From NCBI RefSeq assembly GCF_900142655.1, contig NZ_FRBQ01000001.1, positions 1,242,115 through 1,306,114 of the forward strand: a stretch of 64,000 nucleotides of DNA. Direction: 5' to 3'. Origin of the DNA: Phytopseudomonas punonensis. Its GTDB lineage: Bacteria > Pseudomonadota > Gammaproteobacteria > Pseudomonadales > Pseudomonadaceae. Positions 37,466-46,919 of the stretch are shown here, in pieces. The position numbers and the translations under genes were made by a program. Position 1 is the first letter of the stretch; every line of letters begins with the position of its first letter. Under the pieces are notes generated by a model that was not told the DNA's origin, made no database searches, and saw only the letters and a program-made list of their open reading frames with translations.

Positions 37466-39049
37466 ATGCTGAAAAGCACCCACGCCACCGGCGGCCTGTT
37501 CGTCGCGCCCCACCATCTTGCTGCCCAGGCCGGGCGCGATGTGCTCAAGGCAGGCGGTAACGCCGTGGAGGCGATGGTCGCGGCAGCAGCGACCATCGCC
37601 GTGGTCTATCCGCACATGAACGCCATCGGCGGTGATGGTTTCTGGCTGATTCACGAGCCAGGCAAGCAGCCGCTGGCCATCGATGCCTGCGGCAGCAGCG
37701 CCGCCCTCGCCGACCGCGATTTCTACGCCGGCCATACGCAGATTCCCAGCCGTGGCCCGCTGGCCGCGCTGACCGTAGCCGGCACCGTCGGCGGCTGGGC
37801 CGAGGCGCTGACGCAGACCGCGCACTGGCAGCCAACGCTGGCGTTGCCCGACTTGCTGAGCGACGCTATAAGCCACGCCCGTCGCGGCATCGTGGTCAGC
37901 CGCAGCCAGGCGCAACTGACCCAAGGCAAACTGGCCGAACTGAAGGACGTGCCTGGTTTCGCCGACGTCTACCTGAACAATGGCCAAGCCCCCAAAGAGG
38001 GCGATTTGCTGCGCCAGCCGGCCCTGGCCGAAACCCTGCAGCGCCTGGCCGATACCGGCCTGGATGACTTCTACCGTGGTGAACTGGCCACACGCATGGC
38101 AGCCGACCTCGAACGCCTCGGCAGCCCGCTGCGTCTGGCCGACCTGCAGAGCTACCGCGCCCGCGCCGTCGAGCCGCTAAGCGTGCGCCTGCACGACGCC
38201 ACCCTGTACAACATGCCGCCGCCGACCCAGGGCCTGGCATCGCTGCTGATCCTCGGCATCTTTGAAAAACTCGGTATCGAGCAGGCCGAAGGTTTCGCTC
38301 ATGTACACGGGCTGGTGGAAGCGACCAAGCAGGCATTCCTGATCCGCGACCGCGTGGTGACCGATCCCGGCCGCGTGCCGGAAGATCCGCAAGGCTTGCT
38401 GACCGAGGCCAATCTGCAACGCCTGGCCGCCGCCATCGACCCGCAGCGGGCACTGCCCTGGCCACAACCGGCGGCGCCGGGGGATACCATCTGGATGGGT
38501 TGCATCGATGGCGAAGGCCGCGCCGTGAGCTTTATCCAGAGCGTGTACTGGGAGTTCGGCTCAGGCGTGGTGCTGCCATCCACGGGCGTAGCCTGGCAGA
38601 ACCGCGGCATCAGTTTCTCCCTCGACCCGAGCGCCCTGCAGACGCTGGAGCCGGGGCGCAAGCCGTTCCACACCCTCAACCCGGCCCTGGCGCTGTTCGA
38701 CGACGGCCGTACCCTGAGCTACGGCACCATGGGTGGCGAAGGTCAGCCCCAGACCCAGGCGGCGATCCTCAGTCGCTACCGCCTGGGCAGCGATCTGCAG
38801 GCGGCGGTCAGCGCGCCACGTTGGCTGCTCGGCCGCACCTGGGGCGATATCAGCACCACCCTGAAGCTGGAGAGCCGCTTTCCCGCTGAACTGGTCGAGC
38901 GGCTGCGCCAGGCCGGGCACGTCATCGATGTGCTGGACGAAGCGTTCAGCGACACCATGGGCCACGCCGGCGCCCTGCTGCGCCATCCCAACGGCGTGCT
39001 GGAAGGCGCTGCCGACCCACGCAGCGATGGCAGCGTCTGCGGCTTGTAA
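37466..39049 (+). CDS. Gamma-glutamyltransferase-like Ntn-hydrolase
   Basis: A 527-residue protein of the GGT family without a signal peptide, therefore cytoplasmic. The proenzyme cleavage site and nucleophile Thr are in PGDTIWMGCIDGEGRAVSFI, similar in place to ggt but divergent in sequence. MNAIGGDGFWLIHEPG and GTMGGEGQPQTQAAILSRYR replace the GGGG and GGSR loops of true GGT. Relatives include cephalosporin acylases and the oxamate amidohydrolase HpxW. It follows a 2-oxoacid-type TRAP operon, so an amide such as oxamate is a candidate substrate. The role is inferred. Confidence 0.82.
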   Translation: MLKSTHATGGLFVAPHHLAAQAGRDVLKAGGNAVEAMVAAAATIAVVYPHMNAIGGDGFWLIHEPGKQPLAIDACGSSAALADRDFYAGHTQIPSRGPLAALTVAGTVGGWAEALTQTAHWQPTLALPDLLSDAISHARRGIVVSRSQAQLTQGKLAELKDVPGFADVYLNNGQAPKEGDLLRQPALAETLQRLADTGLDDFYRGELATRMAADLERLGSPLRLADLQSYRARAVEPLSVRLHDATLYNMPPPTQGLASLLILGIFEKLGIEQAEGFAHVHGLVEATKQAFLIRDRVVTDPGRVPEDPQGLLTEANLQRLAAAIDPQRALPWPQPAAPGDTIWMGCIDGEGRAVSFIQSVYWEFGSGVVLPSTGVAWQNRGISFSLDPSALQTLEPGRKPFHTLNPALALFDDGRTLSYGTMGGEGQPQTQAAILSRYRLGSDLQAAVSAPRWLLGRTWGDISTTLKLESRFPAELVERLRQAGHVIDVLDEAFSDTMGHAGALLRHPNGVLEGAADPRSDGSVCGL

Positions 39050-39065
39050 ACCTGAGCCACAGAAC

Positions 39066-39095
39066 GAAAACGCCCCGCTAGTGCGGGGCGTTTTC
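39066..39095 (+). terminator. Terminator of the TRAP operon
   Basis: GAAAACGCCCCGC / GCGGGGCGTTTTC with a TAGT loop, then CATTGG; a strong stem with an A run and a T run. Confidence 0.85.
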
Positions 39096-39128
39096 ATTGG
39101 CGAGCGAGATATCAGGTCTTCCAGCCTC

Positions 39129-39193
39129 GTAGGGTGGACGTCGCTTTTCATGTCCACCGCCACGGTGGATCGATGCAGCGTGATCCACCCTAC
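39129..39193. repeat. GTAGGGTGG-type inverted repeat 3
   Basis: GTAGGGTGGACGTCGC to GTGATCCACCCTAC with an inner GTCCACC / GGTGGAT hairpin. It sits next to a REP element. Confidence 0.75.
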
Positions 39194-39197
39194 ATGC

Positions 39198-39246
39198 TGT
39201 GGGAGCGGGCCATGCCCACGATTCGCGCGCATGGCCCGCTCCCACA
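39198..39246. repeat. REP-like palindrome
   Basis: TGTGGGAGCGGGCCATGCCC and its inverted partner ATGGCCCGCTCCCACA around CACGATTCGCGCGC. Confidence 0.75.
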
Positions 39247-39278
39247 CTGAATCGCGGAAAGCCAGCAGCGCCGATTAA

Positions 39279-40652
39279 TCAGTCCTCGCTCTTCCAGTTC
39301 TTGCGGCTCATGTAATCGCGGGTTTCCTTGACCACGATGCCTGAGAGCAACAGCAGGCCGATCAGGTTGGGCAAGGCCATCAGGCCGTTGGCGATGTCGG
39401 AGAAGGTCCACACCACTTCCAGCGAGGTCACTGCACCGACGAACACCATCACCGAGAAGATCAGCCGGTACGGCATCACCGCGACGCGTCCCAGCAACCG
39501 TTCCATACAGCGCTCACCGTAGTAGGACCAGCCAAGGATGGTGGTGAAGGCATAGACCATCACGCTGATGGCCACGGTGTACAGGCCCCAGCCGCCCCCC
39601 ATGCCCTGCTCCAGCGCCCAGGCGGTCATCGGCGCGCCCTTGAGGCCTTCCTGCATCCAGGCGCCGGTGACGATGATCGCCAGGGCCGTGAAGGTCACCA
39701 CCACCAAGGTGTCGAGGAAGGTCTGGGTCATCGAGACCATGGCCTGGCGCACCGGCTTGTCGGTCTTCGCCGCGGCCGCCGCGATGGCGCCGGTACCCAA
39801 GCCCGATTCGTTGGAGAAAATGCCGCGCGCCACGCCCATCTGCACCGCCAAGATGATGCTGGAACCGAGGAAGCCGCCCGCTGCCGCCGAGCCACTGAAC
39901 GCATCGGTGAAAATCAGCGCGATAGCCGCGGGCAAGCGATCCGCGAAGGCCACCAGCACGACCATAATGCAGGTGATATAGAGCACGATCATCAGCGGCA
40001 CGACGGCCGCAGCGAAACGGCCAATACTCTTGATGCCGCCGATGATCACTACCGCGGTGACCAGCGCCAGGCACAACCCGCTGACCACCGGCGATACGCC
40101 CCAGGTATCGTACAGCTGATGAGCCGCAGTGTTGGACTGCACCATATTGCCGATGCCGAACGAGGCGAGCACGCCAAAGATCGCAAAGGCAATGCCCAGG
40201 GTCTTGCCGAACCAGCCACCAACCCCGTGGGTCAGGTAGTACATCGGCCCACCGCTCTGCTCGCCCTTGGCATCGGTCACCCGGTATTTAACGCCCAGCA
40301 GGGCCTCGGAGTACTTGGTCGCCATGCCCAGCAGGCCGGTCATCCACATCCAGAACAGCGCGCCTGGGCCGCCGATACCGATGGCCGTCGCCACACCGGC
40401 GATATTGCCCACACCCACGGTCGCCGCCAGCGCCGTGGCCAGCGCCTGGTAGTGGGACACATCACCCGGCACGTCGCCCTTTTCCGAGCGTTTGACGAAG
40501 GCCAGCCAGAAGGCATGGCCGAGCACGCGAAATTGCAGGCCGCGCAGGCGAATGGTCAGGTACAAGCCGGTGAGCAACAGCAACGGGATCAGCAGGAACG
40601 GGCCCCACACGAAACTGTTGATGCTCGACAGTAGAGCGAGGAATGAATCCAT
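39279..40652 (-). CDS. Alanine/glycine:cation symporter family protein
   Basis: A 457-residue AGCS carrier, more distant from the twin genes at 24-27 kb. The start at 40652 is supported by AAGGA. Hallmarks: ALATALAATVGVGNIAGVAT, GGPGALFWMWMTGLLGMATK and FSNESGLGTGAIAAAAAKTD, where NESG replaces NEAG. Variants of this type are close to the DagA/AlsT alanine or glycine carriers. It stands alone and lacks the tripartite operator. Its promoter region (40653-40924) has no clear boxes. Confidence 0.88.
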   Translation of the reverse strand: MDSFLALLSSINSFVWGPFLLIPLLLLTGLYLTIRLRGLQFRVLGHAFWLAFVKRSEKGDVPGDVSHYQALATALAATVGVGNIAGVATAIGIGGPGALFWMWMTGLLGMATKYSEALLGVKYRVTDAKGEQSGGPMYYLTHGVGGWFGKTLGIAFAIFGVLASFGIGNMVQSNTAAHQLYDTWGVSPVVSGLCLALVTAVVIIGGIKSIGRFAAAVVPLMIVLYITCIMVVLVAFADRLPAAIALIFTDAFSGSAAAGGFLGSSIILAVQMGVARGIFSNESGLGTGAIAAAAAKTDKPVRQAMVSMTQTFLDTLVVVTFTALAIIVTGAWMQEGLKGAPMTAWALEQGMGGGWGLYTVAISVMVYAFTTILGWSYYGERCMERLLGRVAVMPYRLIFSVMVFVGAVTSLEVVWTFSDIANGLMALPNLIGLLLLSGIVVKETRDYMSRKNWKSED

Positions 40653-40924
40653 GGGGTAGTTATCCTTTTTGTTATGTCCACGGCGGCTCGTGGCCGCCAG
40701 GATCGGCTTGGCGCGGTGGCGCCGAGGTATCCGCCGAGCGGCAACCGTCATGAACACGATTTCTGGAAAACAGCTGGCGGATCAATCAATTACACAGCGT
40801 AGTGATTGTTGCCAGGGGCCAAGGCTATAACAACTTGCCCCCAGGAGGCGTCAAAAAAACAGGCGAATTCACTAGGAGGCCTTGGCGAAACAGGCATTAG
40901 ACATGCTCGCAGGCCACGAACCGC

Positions 40925-41776
40925 CTATCGGGGCCGACTGCTCACGGTGCATTTCAAGGGCGATTGCCGCCATAGCGCCCAGGCCTTTTCCCAGCCGGTG
41001 TGGTGGGTAACCCCGGCCAGGCTGGCGGTTTCCAAGCACGGCGCCGCGCCGAGGCCATCGAGGTAATGCTGCATGACAGCAGCCGGCACCAGCGTGTCGA
41101 CGGCGCCGGTCAGGTGGCGTTGAGGGATCTGCGCCAGGCGCTGTCGGTAATCCAGTGGGTCGAGGGAGCCATCGAGCGGGCTCAAGTGCTGCAGCCGCGC
41201 CCAGTAACGCGGGCTTAGATTACCGGCCAGAGTTTGCACACTGGTCACATCGTCACGCCGGACGGCCAGCAGCAAGGCTAACGCGGCACCGCCGGAATAG
41301 CCGACCAGCTCGAAATTGCGGTTGCCATAGCGAGCCTTGATCAGGTCAAGCGCCTGATCAAGGCTGTTCAGTACTTCATCGCCGAAACGCTGATTCGTCC
41401 ACAGGCGGGTGGTACAGCCCGCCGCCGTGACGAACTGACAAGGCCGCGCCAGGTAAAGGCTCGGCTTCGGGTCGCTGAAGGCCAGCCGCGCTACCAGCAG
41501 GTCGCGGGGCGAAGGATCGAGGCTCGGCTGCGAGGGCGTGGACCAGGCATGGCCGTCGCCTTCCAGATAAACGCGGATACGCGGTGCGGCCGGTACATGG
41601 GCCGGCGCACCGAGCAGCAAAGGGAAAGGCTTGCTGTCGAGGGTCTGCAATCGCTGGTCTTGCTGAACAGCCAGTTCACCAAGCCGCTGTTGTGGTGACT
41701 GGCAGCCGCCCAATGCAAGGGCCAGCAGCGCGCCGACAAGCAGCGCTGCCGGCCTTGCAGCGCGGGCGATCAGCAT
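40925..41776 (-). CDS. Alpha/beta-hydrolase lipoprotein
   Basis: A 283-residue protein. The lipobox ALALGGC after a short signal gives a lipid-anchored Cys. The nucleophile elbow GYSGGAALALLLA (Ser) is intact; a candidate acid is in LTGAVDTLVP and a candidate His in GVTHHTGWE. The substrate is unknown. The gene overlaps the end of the YeeE gene by 7 bases, which is strong coupling between a membrane transporter and an outer or inner membrane hydrolase. Confidence 0.8.
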   Translation of the reverse strand: MLIARAARPAALLVGALLALALGGCQSPQQRLGELAVQQDQRLQTLDSKPFPLLLGAPAHVPAAPRIRVYLEGDGHAWSTPSQPSLDPSPRDLLVARLAFSDPKPSLYLARPCQFVTAAGCTTRLWTNQRFGDEVLNSLDQALDLIKARYGNRNFELVGYSGGAALALLLAVRRDDVTSVQTLAGNLSPRYWARLQHLSPLDGSLDPLDYRQRLAQIPQRHLTGAVDTLVPAAVMQHYLDGLGAAPCLETASLAGVTHHTGWEKAWALWRQSPLKCTVSSRPR

Positions 41777-42984
41777 CCCGTCAGCTTCGCCTCACGGCGT
41801 TCACCGGGAAAGAAAAACGGACGCAGGCGCACGCCGACACCGTTACCGACGAATGCCGCCACCAGCCACAACCAGCCGTGCAGGCTGCCGGAGGCGATGC
41901 CGCTGAAGTAGGCGCCAATGTTGCAGCCATAGGCCAGGCGCGAGCCGTAGCCAAGCAGCAGGCCACCGATGACCGCAGCGATCAGCGAACGCAGCGGAAT
42001 GTTCAGGTTCGGCGCGAAGCGCCCGGCCAGGCCAGCGGCCAGCAGAGCGCCGATGACGATGCCGATATCCATCACCGTGGTGATGTCTTCCCACAGCGGC
42101 GCGGCCAGCGCCTGAGCATTGCCCGGCTGCTGCCAGAACGCCCAGGCGGAAACCTCCACGCCGCCGCCCTGCAGCACCTTGGCGCCCCACAGCGCGAACG
42201 CCGAGGTAATGCCCCACGGACGACCGGCCAGCGCCAGGGTGGCGAAGTTGAGCAGCGCCAGCAGCACCGCGCCCCAGATCAGCGGCCAGGGGCCACGCAG
42301 GAAACGCTGCCAGCCCTGGTGCTCACCTGGCGCCGCACGCTCCAGGCTGCCATGGCGGCGCAGCTCCAGGCGGGCGCTGATTGCCGCGATGGCGGCGAAC
42401 AAGGCGAGGCTGACCACTAGCGCGGGCACCAGGCCCAGACTGGTGACGATAGAGGTCGGCGGCAGGCTCGGCAGGGCCGACCACCACTCCAGATGATGGG
42501 TCGCGCCCACGCCACCAATGATGAAGAACAGCAGCGTCACCAACATCCGCGCATTGCCGCCGCCCACGGTAAACAGCGTGCCGGAGGCACAGCCGCCACC
42601 GAGCTGCATGCCGATGCCAAAGATGAACGCACCAACGATCACCGAAGTGCCTGCCGGGGCCACCAGCCCCTTGACCGGCGTACCGAACAAGGTGCCTGCC
42701 GACAGCGCCGGGAAGAACAGCAGCACGGCGATGGCCAGCATCACCATCTGCGCGCGCAGGCCGGCGCCGCGGCGCTCGTTGAGCAGCACGCGCCAGGCCG
42801 AGGTGAAACCGAATGCCGCGTGATAGAGCACCAGACCCAGCGCGCCACCGACGATGAACAGCAATGCTTGGCGGCCGCTGACCGCAAAGGCGAGGGCCAG
42901 GGCGCCCGCCAGCAGCAGCGCCACGGCAACCAGCGGCGTACCCGGACGGTTGGCCGGCGCCGCAGCAGGGATGGAAAGACTCAT
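41770..42984 (-). CDS. YeeE/YedE family (TsuA-like) sulfur-compound transporter
   Basis: A 404-residue inner-membrane protein with about ten helices and an internal duplication. Each half carries a Cys-containing Gly-rich motif: LGGGCASGTLFTVGGGNARM and AYGCNIGAYFSGIASGSLHG. In TsuA such Cys residues pass thiosulfate across the membrane. No tusA or rhodanese gene follows, only the lipoprotein hydrolase. The start ATG 42982-42984 is preceded by a weak site. The upstream 549 bp contains REP elements. Confidence 0.85.
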   Translation of the reverse strand: MSLSIPAAAPANRPGTPLVAVALLLAGALALAFAVSGRQALLFIVGGALGLVLYHAAFGFTSAWRVLLNERRGAGLRAQMVMLAIAVLLFFPALSAGTLFGTPVKGLVAPAGTSVIVGAFIFGIGMQLGGGCASGTLFTVGGGNARMLVTLLFFIIGGVGATHHLEWWSALPSLPPTSIVTSLGLVPALVVSLALFAAIAAISARLELRRHGSLERAAPGEHQGWQRFLRGPWPLIWGAVLLALLNFATLALAGRPWGITSAFALWGAKVLQGGGVEVSAWAFWQQPGNAQALAAPLWEDITTVMDIGIVIGALLAAGLAGRFAPNLNIPLRSLIAAVIGGLLLGYGSRLAYGCNIGAYFSGIASGSLHGWLWLVAAFVGNGVGVRLRPFFFPGERREAKLTGC

Positions 42985-43155
42985 GTAGACCTTTGCATAA
43001 CCAATTGAAATGGTCGGCTATTCTAGCCCTTCCTGCAGGCGCCGTTGCGGCGCTGCTTAGAACGAATGCTGAAAAGGTTATGCCATCGAGCGATTCACGG
43101 TCTTTATGCGCATGAAGCAGCAATTGCAAGGTAAAAGCGGCTGTCGCTGGTCCAT

Positions 43156-43207
43156 TGTGGGAGCGGGCCATGCCCGCGAAAAATCACGGGCATGGCCCGC
43201 TCCCACA
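43156..43207. repeat. REP-like palindrome
   Basis: TGTGGGAGCGGGCCATGCCC then GGGCATGGCCCGCTCCCACA around GCGAAAAATCAC; an almost perfect stem of 20 bp. Confidence 0.78.
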
Positions 43208-43340
43208 GCATAGGGGGAATGGCCGCTTCCGCCATTTAGCTGCCAAAATCGATGAACCTGGGCTGAAAGATTATTGGCAGGTTCTCGGAGCACTCCCTCA
43301 TAGGCAATCGGCGGCGTGCAGAGGCCACACTGAGTGCATC

Positions 43341-43406
43341 GTGGGAGGGCGCCATGCGCCCGAAAAATTCGCGGGCATGGACTAGGCGTCCCCACCCGCT
43401 CCCACA
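43341..43406. repeat. REP-like palindrome, variant
   Basis: GTGGGAGGGCGCCATGCGCC and the partner ending CCCACCCGCTCCCACA, with a longer and more diverged middle (ATTCGCGGGCATGGACTAGG). Confidence 0.7.
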
Positions 43407-43493
43407 GGTGCGTGCCGTATGGAGTTGGCAGACGAAGCAGCAGAGCCGGTTCGCAGTCGCGGTTTCAGTCGGCCTTGGCCAACCGCCAGACAA

Positions 43494-43514
43494 AAAAAGG
43501 GGCCTTGCGGCCCC
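43494..43514 (-). terminator. Terminator of pycAB
   Basis: On the minus strand GGGGCCGCAAGGCCCC followed by seven T. Confidence 0.85.
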
Positions 43515-43533
43515 AGAGGTTAATCGGTAACGC

Positions 43534-45345
43534 TCAGGCTTCGACTTCGATCAGCACTTCGCCCGGGTTGACGCGGTCGCCCTTGGCCACGTGCACGGCC
43601 TTGACGGTGCCGGCAATCGGCGCCTGCACTTCGGTTTCCATCTTCATCGCTTCGGTGATCAGTACCGCCTGGCCGGCCTTGACGGTGTCGCCCTCCTTGA
43701 CCAACACGTCGACGATATTGCCCGGCATGCTGGTGCTCACGTCGCCCGGCGCGCTGGCGCTGCGGCGCTTGCTGCCGGCGCCACCGGCCACGTAGTCGTT
43801 GAGCGCCTCGAACACCACTTCCTCGGGCATGCCGTCGATGGACAGGTAGAAGTGCCGCTTGCCCTCGCCCTTCACGCCAACGCCGGTGATGTCCACGCGG
43901 TAGCTCTCACCGTGCACGTCGATGATGAACTCGGTCGGCACGCCCGCACCGCCGACTGCTGCCACACCGCTGCCATCGGGAATCGGCAGCAACACTTCGG
44001 GCTGCAGAGTGCCGGCCTCACGCTCCTCGAGAAACTTGCGGCCGATGTCCGGGAACATGGCGAAGGTCAGCACGTCCTCTTCGGACTTGGCCAACTCGCC
44101 AATCTGCCCGCGCAGCTTGTCCATTTCTGGCTTGAGCAGGTCGGCCGGGCGCACGTCGATGACCTCTTCGCTGCCGATGGCCTGCTTGCGCAGCGTCTCA
44201 CTGACCTCTCCCGGCGCCTGGCCGTAGCCGCCCTGCAGGTAGAGCTTCACCTCGTTGGTGATGGTCTTGTAGCGCTCACCGGCCAGCACGTTGAAGAACG
44301 CCTGGGTACCGACGATCTGCGAGGTCGGCGTCACCAGCGGCGGGAAACCGAGGTCTTCACGCACCCGCGGTATCTCCGCAAGCACTTCGTTCATGCGGTT
44401 CAGCGCGCCCTGCTCCTTGAGCTGGTTGGCCAGGTTGGAAATCATCCCGCCTGGTACCTGATTGACCTGAACGCGGGTATCGACGGCGGTGAATTCGCTT
44501 TCGAACTGGTGGTACTTCTTGCGCACCGCGTGGAAGTACATGCCGATTTCCTGGATCAGCGAGAGATCCAGGCCGGTGTCGTATTCGCTGCCCTTGAGCG
44601 CGGCGACCATGGACTCGGTACCCGGGTGGCTGGTGCCCCAGGCGAAGCTGGAGATGGCCGTGTCGATATGGTCAGCGCCGGCCTCGATGGCCTTGAGCTG
44701 GCACATCGAGCCCAGCCCGGCAGTGTCGTGGCTGTGGATAAATACCGGCAGGTCGATCTCGGCCTTCAGCGCCTTGACCAGCTCGAACGTGGCGTAGGGC
44801 GTGAGCAGCCCGGCCATGTCCTTGATGGCGATGGAGTCGATGCCCATGGCCTGCATGGCCTTGCCCTGGGCGACGAAGGCCGCCACGGTGTGCACCGGGC
44901 TGGTGGTGTAGGCGATGGTGCCCTGGGCATGCTTGCCGCTGGCCTTCACCGCCTCGATAGCCACCTGCAGGTTACGCACGTCGTTCATGGCGTCGAAGAT
45001 GCGGAACACGTCGATGCCGTTTTCCGCCGCCTTGGCGACGAAGGCGCGCACCACGTCATCGCTGTAGTGGCGGTAGCCAAGCAGGTTCTGGCCGCGCAGG
45101 AGCATCTGCAGGCGGGTATTGGGCAGCGCCGCGCGCAGCTGGCGCAGACGCTCCCAGGGGTCTTCCTTGAGGAAGCGCACGCAGGCGTCGAAGGTCGCGC
45201 CGCCCCAGACTTCCAGCGACCAGTAGCCAACCTTGTCGAGTTTTTCGCAGATCGGCAGCATGTCTTCGGTGCGCATGCGGGTGGCCAGCAGGGACTGGTG
45301 GGCGTCGCGCAGGATGGTGTCGGTAACCGTGATCTTTCTTGTCAT
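43534..45345 (-). CDS. pycB: Pyruvate carboxylase subunit B / oxaloacetate decarboxylase alpha-type
   Basis: A 603-residue carboxyltransferase plus biotin carrier subunit. The HMGL-like carboxyltransferase domain begins ITVTDTILRDAHQSLLATRM, with MFPDIGRKFLEER after the PYC_OADA region. The C-terminal biotinyl domain has EAMKMETEVQAPIAG with the biotinylated Lys. With PycA it makes oxaloacetate from pyruvate and bicarbonate (anaplerosis). The start ATG 45343-45345 follows GAGGAACGCACC, 10 bases after pycA. Sodium-pump subunits are absent, so a decarboxylase role is unlikely. Confidence 0.93.
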   Translation of the reverse strand: MTRKITVTDTILRDAHQSLLATRMRTEDMLPICEKLDKVGYWSLEVWGGATFDACVRFLKEDPWERLRQLRAALPNTRLQMLLRGQNLLGYRHYSDDVVRAFVAKAAENGIDVFRIFDAMNDVRNLQVAIEAVKASGKHAQGTIAYTTSPVHTVAAFVAQGKAMQAMGIDSIAIKDMAGLLTPYATFELVKALKAEIDLPVFIHSHDTAGLGSMCQLKAIEAGADHIDTAISSFAWGTSHPGTESMVAALKGSEYDTGLDLSLIQEIGMYFHAVRKKYHQFESEFTAVDTRVQVNQVPGGMISNLANQLKEQGALNRMNEVLAEIPRVREDLGFPPLVTPTSQIVGTQAFFNVLAGERYKTITNEVKLYLQGGYGQAPGEVSETLRKQAIGSEEVIDVRPADLLKPEMDKLRGQIGELAKSEEDVLTFAMFPDIGRKFLEEREAGTLQPEVLLPIPDGSGVAAVGGAGVPTEFIIDVHGESYRVDITGVGVKGEGKRHFYLSIDGMPEEVVFEALNDYVAGGAGSKRRSASAPGDVSTSMPGNIVDVLVKEGDTVKAGQAVLITEAMKMETEVQAPIAGTVKAVHVAKGDRVNPGEVLIEVEA

Positions 45346-45355
45346 GGTGCGTTCC

Positions 45356-46771
45356 TCACAGGCCGGCATGGGCGGCGATGGCGGCGGCGATGGCCAGGGC
45401 CAGTTCGCCCGGCTTGCGTTTGATCGAGTAGTTCAACAGTTCGGGGTGGTTGTCGACGAAGCTGGTGTTGAAGCGCCCACTGCGGAATTCGTCGTTGGCG
45501 AGAATCTGCTGGTAGTAGGTGGCGGTGGTCTTCACGCCCTGTACGCGCATGTCGTCCAGCGCGCGTGCGCCACGGGCCAGCGCTTCTTCCCAGGTCAGCG
45601 CCCAGACAACCAATTTCAGGCACATGGAGTCGTAGTACGGCGGAATGGTGTAGCCGGTGTAGATCGCCGTGTCAGTGCGCACACCGGGACCACCAGGAGC
45701 GTAATAGCGGGTGATCTTGCCGAACGAGGGCAGGAAGTTGTTGCGCGGGTCTTCGGCGTTGATCCGGAACTGCAGGGCGAAGCCGCGGTACTGGATATCT
45801 TCCTGCTTGATCGACAGCGGCAGGCCGGAGGCGATACGAATCTGCTCGCGGACGATGTCGATGCCGGTGATTTCCTCGGTGATGGTGTGCTCCACCTGCA
45901 CCCGGGTATTCATCTCCATGAAGTACACCTCGCCCTCGGCGAGCAGAAACTCCACGGTGCCAGCGTTCTCGTAACCGACCGCCTGGGCGGCGCGCACGGC
46001 GAGGTCGCCGATATAGGCGCGCTGCTCCGGGGTGAGCTGCGGGCTGGGGGCGATCTCGATGAGCTTCTGGTTGCGCCGCTGGATCGAGCAGTCACGCTCG
46101 TACAGGTGCACGGTGTTGCCGAAGCTGTCGGCGAGGATCTGCGCCTCGATATGCTTCGGGTTGACGATGCATTTTTCCAGGAAGACTTCCGCACTGCCGA
46201 AGGCCTTGGTGGCTTCGGAAATCACCCGCGGGAATGCCTGTTCGAGCTCCTCGCGGCTATTACAGCGGCGAATGCCGCGGCCGCCACCCCCAGAGGTAGC
46301 CTTGAGCATCACCGGGTAGCCGATGCGGTCGCCTTCGCGCAACGCCTCGGCGATATCCGCGACGTTGCCCTCGGTGCCCGGCGTCACCGGCACGCCGGCC
46401 TTGATCATGCTGCGCCGCGCTTCGGTCTTGTCGCCCATGCGGCGAATCACTTCGGCACTCGGGCCGATGAACTTGATACCGCGCGAAGCGCAGATTTCCG
46501 CCAGCTCGGCGTTCTCGGAGAGAAAGCCGTAGCCGGGGTGCAATGCATCGCAACCGGTTTCCACCGCCAGGTTCACCAGCTTGCGCGGGTTGAGGTAACC
46601 GGCCAGGGGGTCATCGCCAATACCGTAGGCCTCGTCGGCACGCTTGACGTGCAGCGCCTGGCGGTCGGCGTCCGAATAGATGGCCACCGAACGGATATTC
46701 ATTTCGGCACAGGCCCGCACGATGCGCACCGCAATCTCGCCACGGTTGGCGATCAGGATTTTCTTGATCAC
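45356..46771 (-). CDS. pycA: Pyruvate carboxylase subunit A (biotin carboxylase)
   Basis: A 471-residue biotin carboxylase; a GTG start at 46769-46771 gives the family N-terminus VIKKILIANRGEIAVRIVRA. ATP-grasp loops are KATSGGGGRGIRRCNSREE and MEMNTRVQVEHTITEEITGI. It carboxylates the biotin of PycB with ATP and bicarbonate. The next gene downstream is pycB, 10 bp away, and the divergent neighbour is the LysR regulator, the PycR arrangement. Confidence 0.93.
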   Translation of the reverse strand: MIKKILIANRGEIAVRIVRACAEMNIRSVAIYSDADRQALHVKRADEAYGIGDDPLAGYLNPRKLVNLAVETGCDALHPGYGFLSENAELAEICASRGIKFIGPSAEVIRRMGDKTEARRSMIKAGVPVTPGTEGNVADIAEALREGDRIGYPVMLKATSGGGGRGIRRCNSREELEQAFPRVISEATKAFGSAEVFLEKCIVNPKHIEAQILADSFGNTVHLYERDCSIQRRNQKLIEIAPSPQLTPEQRAYIGDLAVRAAQAVGYENAGTVEFLLAEGEVYFMEMNTRVQVEHTITEEITGIDIVREQIRIASGLPLSIKQEDIQYRGFALQFRINAEDPRNNFLPSFGKITRYYAPGGPGVRTDTAIYTGYTIPPYYDSMCLKLVVWALTWEEALARGARALDDMRVQGVKTTATYYQQILANDEFRSGRFNTSFVDNHPELLNYSIKRKPGELALAIAAAIAAHAGL

Positions 46772-46919
46772 GAGCCAGCATCCTCGATCACGTGAACAGG
46801 CAACCCAAAAAGGGTCGAGATATGACCGGATATGTCCGCCCGGCCTTATGAGCCACCCTACGCCGCTGTAACAATTAACCAAAATCAATATTTGTTGGGT
46901 TATGCATAAGTAAAAACTT

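Larger units (their letters stand above)
42985..43533. other. Non-coding region with two REP palindromes
   Basis: No gene found. It contains the REP elements at 43156-43207 and 43341-43406 and the pyc terminator at 43494-43514. Open frames here are products of the palindromes. Confidence 0.7.

Noticed and set aside
42985..43533. CRISPR-like array in the repeat-rich gap
   Set aside because: Repeats are palindromic pairs of unequal spacing, without regular spacers.
43591..45423. 610-codon plus-strand frame opposite pycB
   Set aside because: PycB is fully supported by motifs; the opposite frame is rich in His/Gln/Val as in antisense.
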